A stretch of DNA of 12,729 bases from Lachnospiraceae bacterium (lineage in GTDB: Bacteria; Bacillota; Clostridia; Lachnospirales; Lachnospiraceae). The notes under the pieces are model-generated. The model had not been told where the DNA came from and ran no database searches. It saw nothing but the letters and a program-made list of their open reading frames with translations. The stretch covers positions 22,604 through 35,332 of the forward strand of contig JAHZHB010000033.1 in the NCBI GenBank assembly GCA_019420465.1, read 5' to 3'. Both the position numbers and the translations under genes were made by a program. Shown here one piece after another: positions 6,446 through 12,729 of this stretch (positions within the stretch are counted from its first letter, which is position 1; every line of letters begins with the position of its first letter).

Positions 6446-7294
6446 TTATTGCCTTGTATACTGTCCGGGCGTAACATTTTTGTATTTTTTAAAGGTTTTG
6501 ATAAAATAGCTCAGGTCATTGAAACCGCAGGCGTAGGCAATGTCCGTTACGGTTTCATGGGACGTGGATAAAAGGTAAGCTGCATGTTCGATGCGCTGGT
6601 AGTTCAGATAATCCATGGGTGTCCGGTGCGTCAGCTCCTGAAAGAAGCGGCAGAAATATTTGGGCGACATATGTGCTGCGCTGGACAGCTGTTCCAGAGT
6701 GATCGGATTCTGATAGTTTGCATCGATAAATTCCAGTACGTTTTTCAGCTGGTGAATTTTCTTATGGTCACGCAGAGACTGTGGCGGTTCTTCGTAGTAC
6801 AGATGAGAGGCAAAGATCAGGCCAAAAAACTGGTAGAATCCGCCGTAGACACACAGCTCATATCCTGTTTCTTTCTGCAGAAAGGCGGCAAAGATCCGGT
6901 CGATGATCGCACAGACATCCTCTCTTTCCCTGTGGAAATGGTGAAAGATCAGTGCCCGGTGATCGATGATCTTCTGTATATACGGCTGGCAGGCCGGATT
7001 GTGTTTGAGAAACGTATTCATATCAAATACCAGACATTCATACACACAGTCGTGCGGGATACCGGAATGCAGGATACTGCTGTTGACAAAGATCATGTCA
7101 CCGGCATCAGCCGTGAAGGTCTTTTCTTCCAGCGTTGCTTCAAAACTGCCGGAGAGGATCCGGATGATTTCGTATTCAATGTGCCAGTGGTAGGACATCA
7201 CATACTGCGGATGCGTTTTGTCTACGTGATAGAACTCAAAAGGAAAATCGTACGTTCCGCGCTGCTTATCTTCATTAAAGTGGTAATATTGCAC
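6446..7294 (-). CDS. AraC family transcriptional regulator with cupin sensor domain
   Basis: The 282-residue regulator has an N-terminal cupin-like sugar-sensing domain (about 20-95), with SYHWHIEYEIIRILSGSF typical of this group. A helical linker follows, then two C-terminal helix-turn-helix motifs at about 198-217 (ITLEQLSSAAHMSPKYFCRF) and 248-270 (VTDIAYACGFNDLSYFIKTF). It ends KNVTPGQYTRQ, the usual AraC end. The start is placed at GTG 7294, 7 nt after GGAGGG (complement of 7302-7307). A TTG further upstream (7309) is part of that ribosome site and cannot be the start. It is divergent from fucI, so it most likely controls the fucose genes, probably as an activator that responds to a sugar. 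Codon use is less biased than in fucI, as expected for a regulator. Confidence 0.88.
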   Translation of the reverse strand: MQYYHFNEDKQRGTYDFPFEFYHVDKTHPQYVMSYHWHIEYEIIRILSGSFEATLEEKTFTADAGDMIFVNSSILHSGIPHDCVYECLVFDMNTFLKHNPACQPYIQKIIDHRALIFHHFHREREDVCAIIDRIFAAFLQKETGYELCVYGGFYQFFGLIFASHLYYEEPPQSLRDHKKIHQLKNVLEFIDANYQNPITLEQLSSAAHMSPKYFCRFFQELTHRTPMDYLNYQRIEHAAYLLSTSHETVTDIAYACGFNDLSYFIKTFKKYKNVTPGQYTRQ

Positions 7295-7319
7295 AAAAAA
7301 GCCCTCCAAATTTTTACTG

Positions 7320-7338
7320 TCACTTTTTCAAAAAGTGA
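7320..7338. promoter_or_regulatory. 19-bp palindrome in the araC-fucI intergenic region
   Basis: TCACTTTTTCAAAAAGTGA is perfectly symmetric around one base. The single-base centre makes a poor RNA loop, so a protein-binding site is more likely than a hairpin. It falls just downstream of the predicted araC start point, between promoter and ribosome site. Confidence 0.5.
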
Positions 7339-7358
7339 ATATTGTCATACTTTAGTCC

Positions 7359-7388
7359 AGTATAACACAAGATATTAAATGCAATCAA
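7359..7388 (-). promoter_or_regulatory. Probable promoter of the AraC regulator gene
   Basis: On the minus strand TTGATT (complement of 7383-7388), an 18-bp spacer and TATACT (complement of 7359-7364). The fucI side of this region has no good -35 box, which would fit an activator-dependent promoter. Confidence 0.45.
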
Positions 7389-7439
7389 TGCTATATTTAC
7401 TATATGAGTTCAAAGTACAGAAACACTGTGCACTGGGGT

Positions 7440-7454
7440 AAAGCGTTTCGCTTT
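7440..7454. promoter_or_regulatory. Short palindrome in the fucI leader
   Basis: AAAGCG-TTT-CGCTTT lies 25 bp before the fucI ribosome site. The core GCGAAACG (complement of 7444-7451) also occurs in the binding-protein leader at 930-937. It may be an operator or a small mRNA hairpin. It lacks the outer bases of a standard CcpA cre site. Confidence 0.4.
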
Positions 7455-7493
7455 CCCTTAAGAACATAAACAAACAAATGGAGGGTTTTTATC

Positions 7494-9296
7494 ATGGCAA
7501 AAAACAGATATGTCGGTGAGTATCCGGTAATCGGTATCCGTCCTACGATCGATGGTCGTAGAGGTGCCCTGAAAGTTCGTGAGTCTCTGGAAGACCAGAC
7601 AATGGGTATGGCTATTGCAGCTAAAAAATTATTCGAAGAGAATCTGAAATATTCCAACGGTGAGCCGGTTAAGGTTATCATCGCTGATACAACGATCGGT
7701 CGTGTAGCAGAAGCTGCCGCATGCCAGGAGAAGTTTGAAAAAGCTGGTGTTGCCATCACATTAACAGTTACACCGTGCTGGTGCTATGGTGCAGAGACAA
7801 TGGATATGGACCGCAACACGATCAAAGCTGTCTGGGGTATGAACGCTACAGAGAGACCGGGTGCTGTATACCTGGCATCTGTACTGGCTACACATGCACA
7901 GAAAGGTCTGCCGGCTTTCGGTATCTATGGCCAGGATGTATGCGAAGCTGACGATATGAGAATCCCGGCTGATGTTCAGGAAAAACTGATTCGTTTCGGC
8001 CGTGCAGCTGTTGCTGTAGCTACTATGAGAGGTAAATCTTACCTGCAGATCGGTTCCGTTACCATGGGTATCGGCGGATCTATCATGGATCAGGGCTTCA
8101 TCGAGTCCTACCTGGGTATGCGTGTTGAATCCGTAGATGAGGTTGAGATCCTTCGTCGTATGGATGAGCATATTTATAATGAAGATGAATATCAGAAAGC
8201 TCTTGCATGGATCAAAGAATACTGCAAAGAGGGCTGGGACAAGAATCCGGACTTCGTAAAAGCATCTGATGAGAAGAAGAAAGAAACATGGGAGTTCATC
8301 GCAAAGATGGCTGTCATCATCGAAGACCTGTACCAGGGCAACCCGAACCTGCCGGAAGGCTGCGAAGAGGAAGCTGTTGGACACAACGCTATCTGCGGTG
8401 GTTTCCAGGGACAGAGACAGTGGACAGACTGGAAGCCGAACTGTGACTTCCCGGAAGCTATCCTGAATACTTCCTTCGACTGGAATGGCGCAAGAGAGCC
8501 GTTCGTACTGGCTACAGAGAACGATGCCCTGAATGGTCTGGGTATGCTGTTTATGAAACTTCTGACCAACAGAGCTCAGATGTTCGCAGATGTTCGTACA
8601 TGCTGGAACGGCAAATCCGTAGAGCGTGTAACAGGCTACAAACTGGAAGGTCATGCTGCTGATGCCGATGGTATCATCCACCTGATCAACTCCGGTGCAT
8701 GCTGTCTGGATGCTTCCGGCGTATGTAAAGATGAGAACGGCAACGCTGTAATGAAAGAATGGTACAACGTTACAGAAGAAGATCAGAAAGCTATCATGGA
8801 TGCTACAGAGTGGTGTGCAGCCGATAACGGATACTTCCGTGGCGGCGGATTCTCCTCCAGATTCGAGACAAAGGCTGAGATGCCGGCTACTATGATCCGT
8901 CTGAATCTGATCCATGGCCTTGGACCGGTTCTGCAGATCGTTGAAGGTTGGACAGTTGCTCTTCCGGAGCAGGTATCTGATACTCTGTGGAAACGTACAG
9001 ACTACACATGGCCGTGTACATGGTTCACACCGCGTACAGATGGTGTTACAGGCAGCCCATTCGAAAATGCTTACAGCGTAATGAACAACTGGGGTGCTAA
9101 CCACGGTGCTATCTCCTATGGTCACATCGGTGCTGATCTGATCACTATGTGCTCTATGCTGAGAATCCCGGTTTGCATGCACAACGTAGCAACAGAAGAC
9201 ATCTTCCGTCCGGCTGCATGGAACGCATTCGGTATGGACAAAGAGGGTGCTGACTACAGAGCATGCGCTAACTTCGGACCGTTCTACAAAAAATAA
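7494..9296 (+). CDS. fucI: L-fucose isomerase
   Basis: The 600-residue enzyme interconverts L-fucose and L-fuculose (and D-arabinose and D-ribulose) in the cytoplasm. It resembles E. coli FucI along its whole length: [68 protein letters not shown] and a C-terminal RIPVCMHNV. The expected metal ligands are present as Glu342 (ATENDALNG), Asp366 (FADVRT) and His537 (WGANHG), matching E. coli Glu337, Asp361 and His528. Length is slightly above the 591 residues of E. coli. GGAGGG at 7480-7485 lies 8 nt before the ATG. Codon use is strongly biased, suggesting high expression on inducing sugar. The gene is divergent from the AraC regulator and ends in a strong terminator, so it is transcribed as its own unit. 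Confidence 0.97.
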   Translation: MAKNRYVGEYPVIGIRPTIDGRRGALKVRESLEDQTMGMAIAAKKLFEENLKYSNGEPVKVIIADTTIGRVAEAAACQEKFEKAGVAITLTVTPCWCYGAETMDMDRNTIKAVWGMNATERPGAVYLASVLATHAQKGLPAFGIYGQDVCEADDMRIPADVQEKLIRFGRAAVAVATMRGKSYLQIGSVTMGIGGSIMDQGFIESYLGMRVESVDEVEILRRMDEHIYNEDEYQKALAWIKEYCKEGWDKNPDFVKASDEKKKETWEFIAKMAVIIEDLYQGNPNLPEGCEEEAVGHNAICGGFQGQRQWTDWKPNCDFPEAILNTSFDWNGAREPFVLATENDALNGLGMLFMKLLTNRAQMFADVRTCWNGKSVERVTGYKLEGHAADADGIIHLINSGACCLDASGVCKDENGNAVMKEWYNVTEEDQKAIMDATEWCAADNGYFRGGGFSSRFETKAEMPATMIRLNLIHGLGPVLQIVEGWTVALPEQVSDTLWKRTDYTWPCTWFTPRTDGVTGSPFENAYSVMNNWGANHGAISYGHIGADLITMCSMLRIPVCMHNVATEDIFRPAAWNAFGMDKEGADYRACANFGPFYKK

Positions 9297-9337
9297 TTAA
9301 CTTCTGTACTTAACAGATACTGTGTTCAAACGATACA

Positions 9338-9368
9338 GGGCCGTGGCTGTTTGGCCACGGCCCTTTTT
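9338..9368 (+). terminator. Strong intrinsic terminator after fucI
   Basis: GGGCCGTGGC (9338-9347) and GCCACGGCCC (9354-9363) form a perfect 10-bp GC-rich stem with a 6-nt loop, followed by five T. It separates fucI from fucU. Confidence 0.95.
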
Positions 9369-9421
9369 ACAAGGTATATCAACCACTGGTTTTTATGAAT
9401 CAGGGTTTAATAAAAGAATAT

Positions 9422-9451
9422 CCCCGAAGGGGCAGACTGTTGTATACAGTC
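9422..9451 (+). promoter_or_regulatory. Two hairpins in the leader just before the fucU ribosome site
   Basis: CCCC-GAA-GGGG (9422-9432) and GACTGT-TGTAT-ACAGTC (9435-9451) sit end to end, and the second ends only 2 nt before the AAAGGA ribosome site (9454-9459). They may protect the end of a processed transcript that reads through the fucI terminator. No clear promoter was found between 9369 and 9465. Confidence 0.45.
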
Positions 9452-9465
9452 GGAAAGGAAATGTT

Positions 9466-9924
9466 ATGTTAAAAGGAATCCCGAATATTTTAACTCCGGA
9501 ACTGTTAAAAGTACTTGCTGAGATGGGGCACACAGATGAGCTGACCATCGGTGATGGTAACTTCCCGGGACACAGCTTTGGCACACAGGTTATCCGTCTG
9601 GACGGCCATGGCGTACCGGAAATCCTGGATGCTATTTTACAGGTTATGCCGCTGGATACCTATCCGGACTCCACAGGCAAGATGGTACCGCCGTGTACAC
9701 TGATGGCAGTAGAGCCGGGCGATGATGCCAAGACTCCGATCTGGGATACATATAAAGAGATCGTAAAGAAATACGACGATCGTGGAGATGCCTGCTTCGA
9801 AGAAATCAACAAATGGGATTTCTATGACAAGACCAGAGCAAAATCCCGCGTAGTCATCATGACAAGCGAGACAGCGATCTACGCAAACATCATTCTTCGT
9901 AAAGGTGTTGTTATCAACAAATAA
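9466..9924 (+). CDS. fucU: L-fucose mutarotase (RbsD/FucU family)
   Basis: The 152-residue enzyme speeds exchange between the anomers of L-fucose so that the isomerase receives its preferred form. The start MLKGIPNILTPELLKVLAEM is almost the same as in other FucU proteins. His22 in EMGHTDE and Asp30 in GDGNFP lie at expected active-site positions, and Tyr in SETAIYANIILRKGV near the end matches the conserved tyrosine. It is about 12 residues longer than the 140-residue E. coli protein because of a central stretch (about 74-100, including TPIWDTYKEIVKK). AAAGGA at 9454-9459 fixes the ATG at 9466; an out-of-frame ATG at 9461 stops at once. In-frame codons upstream to 9322 lie in the fucI terminator and are not coding. 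Confidence 0.93.
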   Translation: MLKGIPNILTPELLKVLAEMGHTDELTIGDGNFPGHSFGTQVIRLDGHGVPEILDAILQVMPLDTYPDSTGKMVPPCTLMAVEPGDDAKTPIWDTYKEIVKKYDDRGDACFEEINKWDFYDKTRAKSRVVIMTSETAIYANIILRKGVVINK

Positions 9925-10016
9925 CAGCGTATAAGTCCGCCGGAGGTTTGCAGAAATCTTCCGGTAACGGGCAAAAGTCCGGCCGTGTCCGCTGACCGGT
10001 TTCGGATACGCAGAAA

Positions 10017-10052
10017 AAACAGGGTCTGCACTGGAAAATGCAGACCCTGTTT
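10017..10052. terminator. Bidirectional terminator between fucU and the minus-strand membrane gene
   Basis: A perfect 14-bp stem (10017-10030 with 10039-10052) and an 8-nt loop. Read on the minus strand it is followed by six T; read on the plus strand by three. It can therefore end both the fucU transcript and that of the converging membrane-protein gene. Confidence 0.88.
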
Positions 10053-10073
10053 GAATTTGGTACACATATCAAT

Positions 10074-10094
10074 AATTGGTCCGATGGACTAATT
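10074..10094. repeat. Imperfect inverted repeat in the convergent intergenic region
   Basis: AATTGGTCC (10074-10082) and GGACTAATT (10086-10094) differ at one position. The arm begins with the same AATTGGT as the lrgA operators, but the centre and location (between two gene ends) do not fit an operator. It may be a remnant or an extra mRNA end structure. Confidence 0.3.
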
Positions 10095-10151
10095 TTGATT
10101 TTTCGTGATGTGTAAAAAACTGTTTTTCGGGTACAGTCAGAACGTACTGTA

Positions 10152-10508
10152 TTATTGCTGATCAGATGTTTCGGCGGAGTCTTTTTCAGACTCACTGACA
10201 GCGGATACTCCGTCGGTTGCAGATGTGCTGTCTGTGGCGTTCTCTGTGACAGTCGTATCGTCTGCGTCAGTGTCATCGGAAGCATCTGTTTCGGCAGTCT
10301 GTGCTTCGTTCGTGAGCTTTACGATAGCCTTGATATTGGTGACGATGATCACCACCCCGGCTACTGCAAAAAAGACAGCGGCGAGAATAAAGACAGGACT
10401 GGAAGCTTCACCGTTTTTGAAACCGGAAAAAAGCTGCCAGGCCAGATACAGTAAATATACGCCGGCCAGCATAATAAAGGTATGGCGACCTGTTTGATTA
10501 CCACGCAT
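10152..10508 (-). CDS. Small membrane protein with acidic Ser/Thr-rich tail, function unknown
   Basis: I do not recognise this 118-residue protein. After a short polar start (MRGNQTGRH) it has two predicted membrane helices, about 10-29 (FIMLAGVYLLYLAWQLFSGF) and 37-60 (SPVFILAAVFFAVAGVVIIV). The last 50 residues are hydrophilic, rich in Asp, Glu, Thr, Ser and Ala, and without aromatic residues, so probably disordered. A perfect AGGAGG on the minus strand lies 7 nt before the ATG at 10508; codons further upstream to 10580 lack a ribosome site. It is the only minus-strand gene between fucU and the kinase, and runs divergent from the kinase. It may simply be a neighbour unrelated to sugar use. 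The tail's composition varies easily, so homologues may be found only through the membrane part. Confidence 0.75.
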   Translation of the reverse strand: MRGNQTGRHTFIMLAGVYLLYLAWQLFSGFKNGEASSPVFILAAVFFAVAGVVIIVTNIKAIVKLTNEAQTAETDASDDTDADDTTVTENATDSTSATDGVSAVSESEKDSAETSDQQ

Positions 10509-10586
10509 AGTGTTTTCCTCCTGAAAGTTCAATAGGACTATCATAGCGAAACAGGCGTGAAAAGTCAATCCTTTCGGCAATCCTTT

Positions 10587-10617
10587 GCAAATCAGGACAG
10601 TTTTTTGTGCAAATCAC
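10587..10617. promoter_or_regulatory. Tandem TGCAAATCA direct repeats upstream of the kinase gene
   Basis: TGCAAATCA occurs at 10587-10595 and again at 10609-10617, exactly 22 bp apart, about two helical turns. The second copy is also inside TGTG-CAAAT-CACA. A weak promoter lies just downstream: TTTTAT (10622-10627), a 17-bp spacer and TATTAT (10645-10650). A poor -35 flanked by tandem same-direction sites is the arrangement expected for an AraC-family activator. Confidence 0.5.
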
Positions 10618-10692
10618 AGACTTTTATTTCTACATATTTTAAGGTATTATAGTAAATAGTGAATACATCAAAAACAACGGGAGGTTTTTGTT

Positions 10693-12099
10693 ATGAGCAA
10701 TTATTATTTAGCAGTAGATATCGGTGCTTCCAGTGGACGTCATATTCTGTGCCATATGGTGAATGGCCAGATGCAGCTGGAGGAGATCCACCGTTTTGAA
10801 AATGGTATGAAGATGAAAGACGGAGAGCTTTGCTGGGAGATGGACAGACTGTTCCAGGAAGTTGTCAATGGTCTTAAAAAGTGTAAAGAGATCGGTAAGA
10901 TCCCGGTAAGCATGGGTATCGATACCTGGGGTGTTGATTTTGCCCTGCTTGACAAGGATGACAATGTGATCGGCAATACCGTAGGTTACCGTGACAGCCG
11001 TACAAACGGTATGGATGCTGAAGTTTCCAAGGTGATCTCCGAAGAAGATCTGTACAAGAGAACCGGTATCCAGAAACAGATGTATAATACCATCTATCAG
11101 CTGATGGCAGTAAAGACAGCTCATCCGGACTATCTGGAAAAAGCTGAAGCTATGCTGATGGTTCCGGATTATCTGCAGTTTAAGCTGACAGGTATCAAGG
11201 CACAGGAGTATACAGAGGCTACTACAGGCCAGCTGATCGATCCGAATACAAAAGACTGGGATTATGAGCTGATCGATATGCTCGGTTTCCCGAGAAAGAT
11301 CTTCCAGGAAGTACATAAACCGGGCACTGTTCTCGGACGTCTGAAACCGGAGATCGCCGCTGAGGTTGGATTTGATCTTGATGTTATGCAGATCGGTTCC
11401 CATGATACAGCTTCTGCTGTACTGGCTGTTCCGGCTAATGACGATGACTTTATGTATATCAGTTCCGGTACATGGTCTCTGATGGGTGTAGAGTCCAAAG
11501 AAGCAAACTGCTCCATGGAGAGCCGTGCCGCTAACTTTACCAACGAGGGTGGTTATAACTACCGTTTCCGTTTCCTGAAAAACATCATGGGTCTGTGGAT
11601 GATCCAGTCTGTACGTCATGAGACAGGCGATGCCTATTCCTTCGCACAGATCTGCGATATGGCAGAAGAAGCAAAAGACTTCCCGTCCAGAGTAGACTGC
11701 AACGACAACTGCTTCCTTGCTCCGAAGAATATGACCGAAGAGGTTAAGGATTACTGCCGTCGTACAAACCAGCAAGTTCCGGAGACACTTGGCGAGCTGG
11801 CTACAGTGATCTATGCTTCTCTGGCAGAATGCTATGCAAAGACGATTCAAGAGATGGAAGCTATCACAGGCCGTACCTATGGCCGTATCCATGTTGTAGG
11901 TGGCGGTGCCAATGCCGGCTACTTAAACCAGCTGACAGCCAACGCCTGCAAGAGACCGGTATATGCCGGACCGACAGAGGCTACAGCTATCGGTAACCTG
12001 ACAGCACAGATGCTCAGAGCAGAAGAATTTTCTGCTGTTGAGGAAGCAAGAGACAATATCTTCAAATCCTTCGGCGTAAAAGAATACAAACCGGAATAG
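10693..12099 (+). CDS. FGGY sugar kinase of the rhamnulokinase (RhaB) family
   Basis: The 468-residue cytosolic enzyme phosphorylates a ketose at C1 using ATP. It follows RhaB closely rather than E. coli FucK: AVDIGASSGR at the start, GIDTWGVDF (75-83), YRDSRT (99-104), GSHDTASAV with catalytic Asp238, SSGTWSLMG (about 257), KNIMGLWMIQ and VVGGGAN (401-407) near the second ATP-binding lobe. By sequence it would be named rhamnulokinase. By context (fucI and fucU upstream, no rhamnose isomerase of the RhaA type in view) it may serve as the L-fuculokinase, since these two ketoses differ only in stereochemistry. GGGAGG at 10679-10684 lies 8 nt before the ATG. A second isomerase gene follows after 128 bp, probably on the same transcript. 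Codon use is biased as in fucI. Confidence 0.92.
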   Translation: MSNYYLAVDIGASSGRHILCHMVNGQMQLEEIHRFENGMKMKDGELCWEMDRLFQEVVNGLKKCKEIGKIPVSMGIDTWGVDFALLDKDDNVIGNTVGYRDSRTNGMDAEVSKVISEEDLYKRTGIQKQMYNTIYQLMAVKTAHPDYLEKAEAMLMVPDYLQFKLTGIKAQEYTEATTGQLIDPNTKDWDYELIDMLGFPRKIFQEVHKPGTVLGRLKPEIAAEVGFDLDVMQIGSHDTASAVLAVPANDDDFMYISSGTWSLMGVESKEANCSMESRAANFTNEGGYNYRFRFLKNIMGLWMIQSVRHETGDAYSFAQICDMAEEAKDFPSRVDCNDNCFLAPKNMTEEVKDYCRRTNQQVPETLGELATVIYASLAECYAKTIQEMEAITGRTYGRIHVVGGGANAGYLNQLTANACKRPVYAGPTEATAIGNLTAQMLRAEEFSAVEEARDNIFKSFGVKEYKPE

Positions 12100-12114
12100 G
12101 ATCTGATCAGGATA

Positions 12115-12147
12115 CGCAGACAGCTGTGGAAAATACGGCTGTCTGTG
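12115..12147 (+). other. Hairpin after the kinase gene
   Basis: CGCAGACAGC (12115-12124) can pair with GCTGTCTGTG (12138-12147), ten pairs with one G-U. No T run follows, so it is not a standard terminator. It could mark a processing site or protect the 3' end of the kinase message. Confidence 0.35.
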
Positions 12148-12161
12148 TGCTATAAAGAGGA

Positions 12162-12193
12162 TAACCGTTTAGGTTACACCTGTTTTCAAGGTG
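12162..12193 (+). promoter_or_regulatory. Two adjoining inverted repeats before the second isomerase
   Basis: TAACC-GTTTA-GGTTA (12162-12176) runs directly into CACCT-GTTTTCA-AGGTG (12177-12193), ending 23 nt before GGAGG (12216-12220). An alternative pairing AGGT-TAC-ACCT (12171-12181) overlaps both, so the leader could take exclusive forms, or these are protein sites. Confidence 0.4.
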
Positions 12194-12227
12194 ACTATTT
12201 AAAATATATCTATTTGGAGGATGAAAC

Positions 12228-12729
12228 ATGCTAGTTAATACAAAAGCAAGAGTTGGTGTATTTTCCATCGCATTAGGCGCATATCTGCCGCAGTTCCCGT
12301 CTCTGGTACCGGAGTTTGAGGCTCAGTACGAGGCTTTTAAAAAGACTCTGCCGGATACCGTAGAGATCATTGACGGTGGTATGGTCACAACAAAAGAGCA
12401 GTCTATGGTAGCCGGTGACAAATTCCGTGCTGCAGATGTAGACCTCGTATTCCTGCAGATGCTGACATATGCTACATCTTACAACATGCTGCCGGCGATC
12501 CGCGATCTGGATGTTCCGGTTGTCCTGGTCAATGTACAGAAATTAAAAGCTCTGGACTATGACCACACAGACATCGCTTCCTGGTTAGGCGAAGGATATG
12601 CCTGTGGTGCTGTAGGTGAAGCCGTAGCTGACCTTGAGAGAGCAGGTAAACGTCATGCCGTTATCACCGGTGTTGTTGAGGGCGGAGATCCGGCTGTTCA
12701 GGCAGAGATCGAAGACTGGTGCAAGGCTG
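12228..12729 (+). CDS. L-fucose/L-arabinose isomerase superfamily protein, N-terminal part
   Basis: The gene begins with ATG at 12228, 7 nt after GGAGG (12216-12220), and stays open to the window edge; 167 residues are visible. An earlier ATG at 12221 is out of frame and stops after five codons. The protein starts with a Rossmann-like pattern: ARVGVFSIALGAYLPQFPSL, then DTVEIIDGGMVTT, AADVDLVFLQMLTYATSYNM, VPVVLVNVQKL, GEGYACGAVGE and RAGKRHAVITGVVEGG. This is the N-terminal layout of the fucose/arabinose isomerase superfamily (arabinose-isomerase-like branch), distinct from fucI in the same window. The metal-binding residues would lie in the missing part, so activity cannot be judged. Its place behind the kinase suggests both act on the same sugar. 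Substrate is unknown. Confidence 0.75.
   Translation, partial: MLVNTKARVGVFSIALGAYLPQFPSLVPEFEAQYEAFKKTLPDTVEIIDGGMVTTKEQSMVAGDKFRAADVDLVFLQMLTYATSYNMLPAIRDLDVPVVLVNVQKLKALDYDHTDIASWLGEGYACGAVGEAVADLERAGKRHAVITGVVEGGDPAVQAEIEDWCKA

Noticed and set aside
6440..6455. Terminator of the AraC gene (AAGGC-ATTATT-GCCTT)
   Set aside because: The stem is only 5 bp, overlaps the stop codon and is AT-rich at its ends; the short TTT that follows is not enough support.
6584..7378. Plus-strand open frame over the AraC gene
   Set aside because: The AraC protein on the minus strand has full family motifs and a ribosome site; the plus-strand frame has neither.
7761..9182. Long minus-strand open frame of about 473 codons opposite fucI
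   Set aside because: It lies wholly inside the clear fucI gene; its Cys/Ser/His-rich translation and lack of a ribosome site mark it as a by-product of fucI codon use. The same holds for the frame opposite the kinase (10708-11892).
1..12729. Insertion sequences, phage genes, CRISPR arrays or defence genes
   Set aside because: No transposase, integrase, phage or Cas-like protein and no regularly spaced repeats were seen.

Overview
This window looks like a chromosomal segment of a gut-type Firmicute, most likely Lachnospiraceae (Clostridia). The signs are strong AGGAGG ribosome sites, intermediate GC with AT-rich promoters of TTGACA/TATAAT type, a lipoprotein sugar-binding protein with a Ser/Ala linker, and the gene content. 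The family assignment is an inference from style and gene content, not a database result. The main theme is uptake and breakdown of L-fucose or a related deoxy- or pentose sugar. No phage, IS, CRISPR, rRNA or tRNA was seen.

Layout. 1-2344: the C-terminal end of a sugar ABC permease, a terminator, a 530-bp gap holding a structured element and a consensus promoter within a palindrome, then a lipoprotein sugar-binding protein with its own terminator. 2436-3252: a single histidine-phosphatase gene with its own promoter. 3355-5960: a compact four-gene operon, lrgA-lrgB-gntR(FCD)-HAD phosphatase. It starts from a consensus promoter whose start site is covered by two PdhR/LldR-type operators and ends in a terminator. 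5997-6341 (minus): a small XRE regulator. 6446-7294 (minus): an AraC regulator, divergent from fucI. 7494-9368: L-fucose isomerase and a strong terminator. 9422-10052: a structured leader, fucU and a bidirectional terminator. 10152-10508 (minus): a small membrane protein with an acidic Ser/Thr-rich tail. 10693-12099: a rhamnulokinase-type FGGY kinase. 12228-end: the start of a second sugar isomerase of the fucose/arabinose isomerase superfamily, cut by the window edge.

How the genes fit together. The ABC system would import sugar, FucU would equilibrate its anomers, FucI would make the ketose, and the FGGY kinase would make the ketose 1-phosphate. The aldolase and the ABC ATPase are not in the window. 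The AraC protein is the obvious candidate activator. Tandem 9-bp direct repeats 22 bp apart upstream of the kinase have the spacing expected of AraC-family sites.

The most interesting unit is the lrgAB-gntR-HAD operon. LrgAB-type proteins are small carboxylate carriers (pyruvate in some Firmicutes, glycolate/glycerate in the plant homologue PLGG1). FCD-type GntR proteins sense lactate, pyruvate or glycolate. The HAD protein looks like phosphoglycolate phosphatase. Together they suggest a self-regulated two- or three-carbon acid overflow module, possibly for glycolate or lactate. This is a hypothesis.
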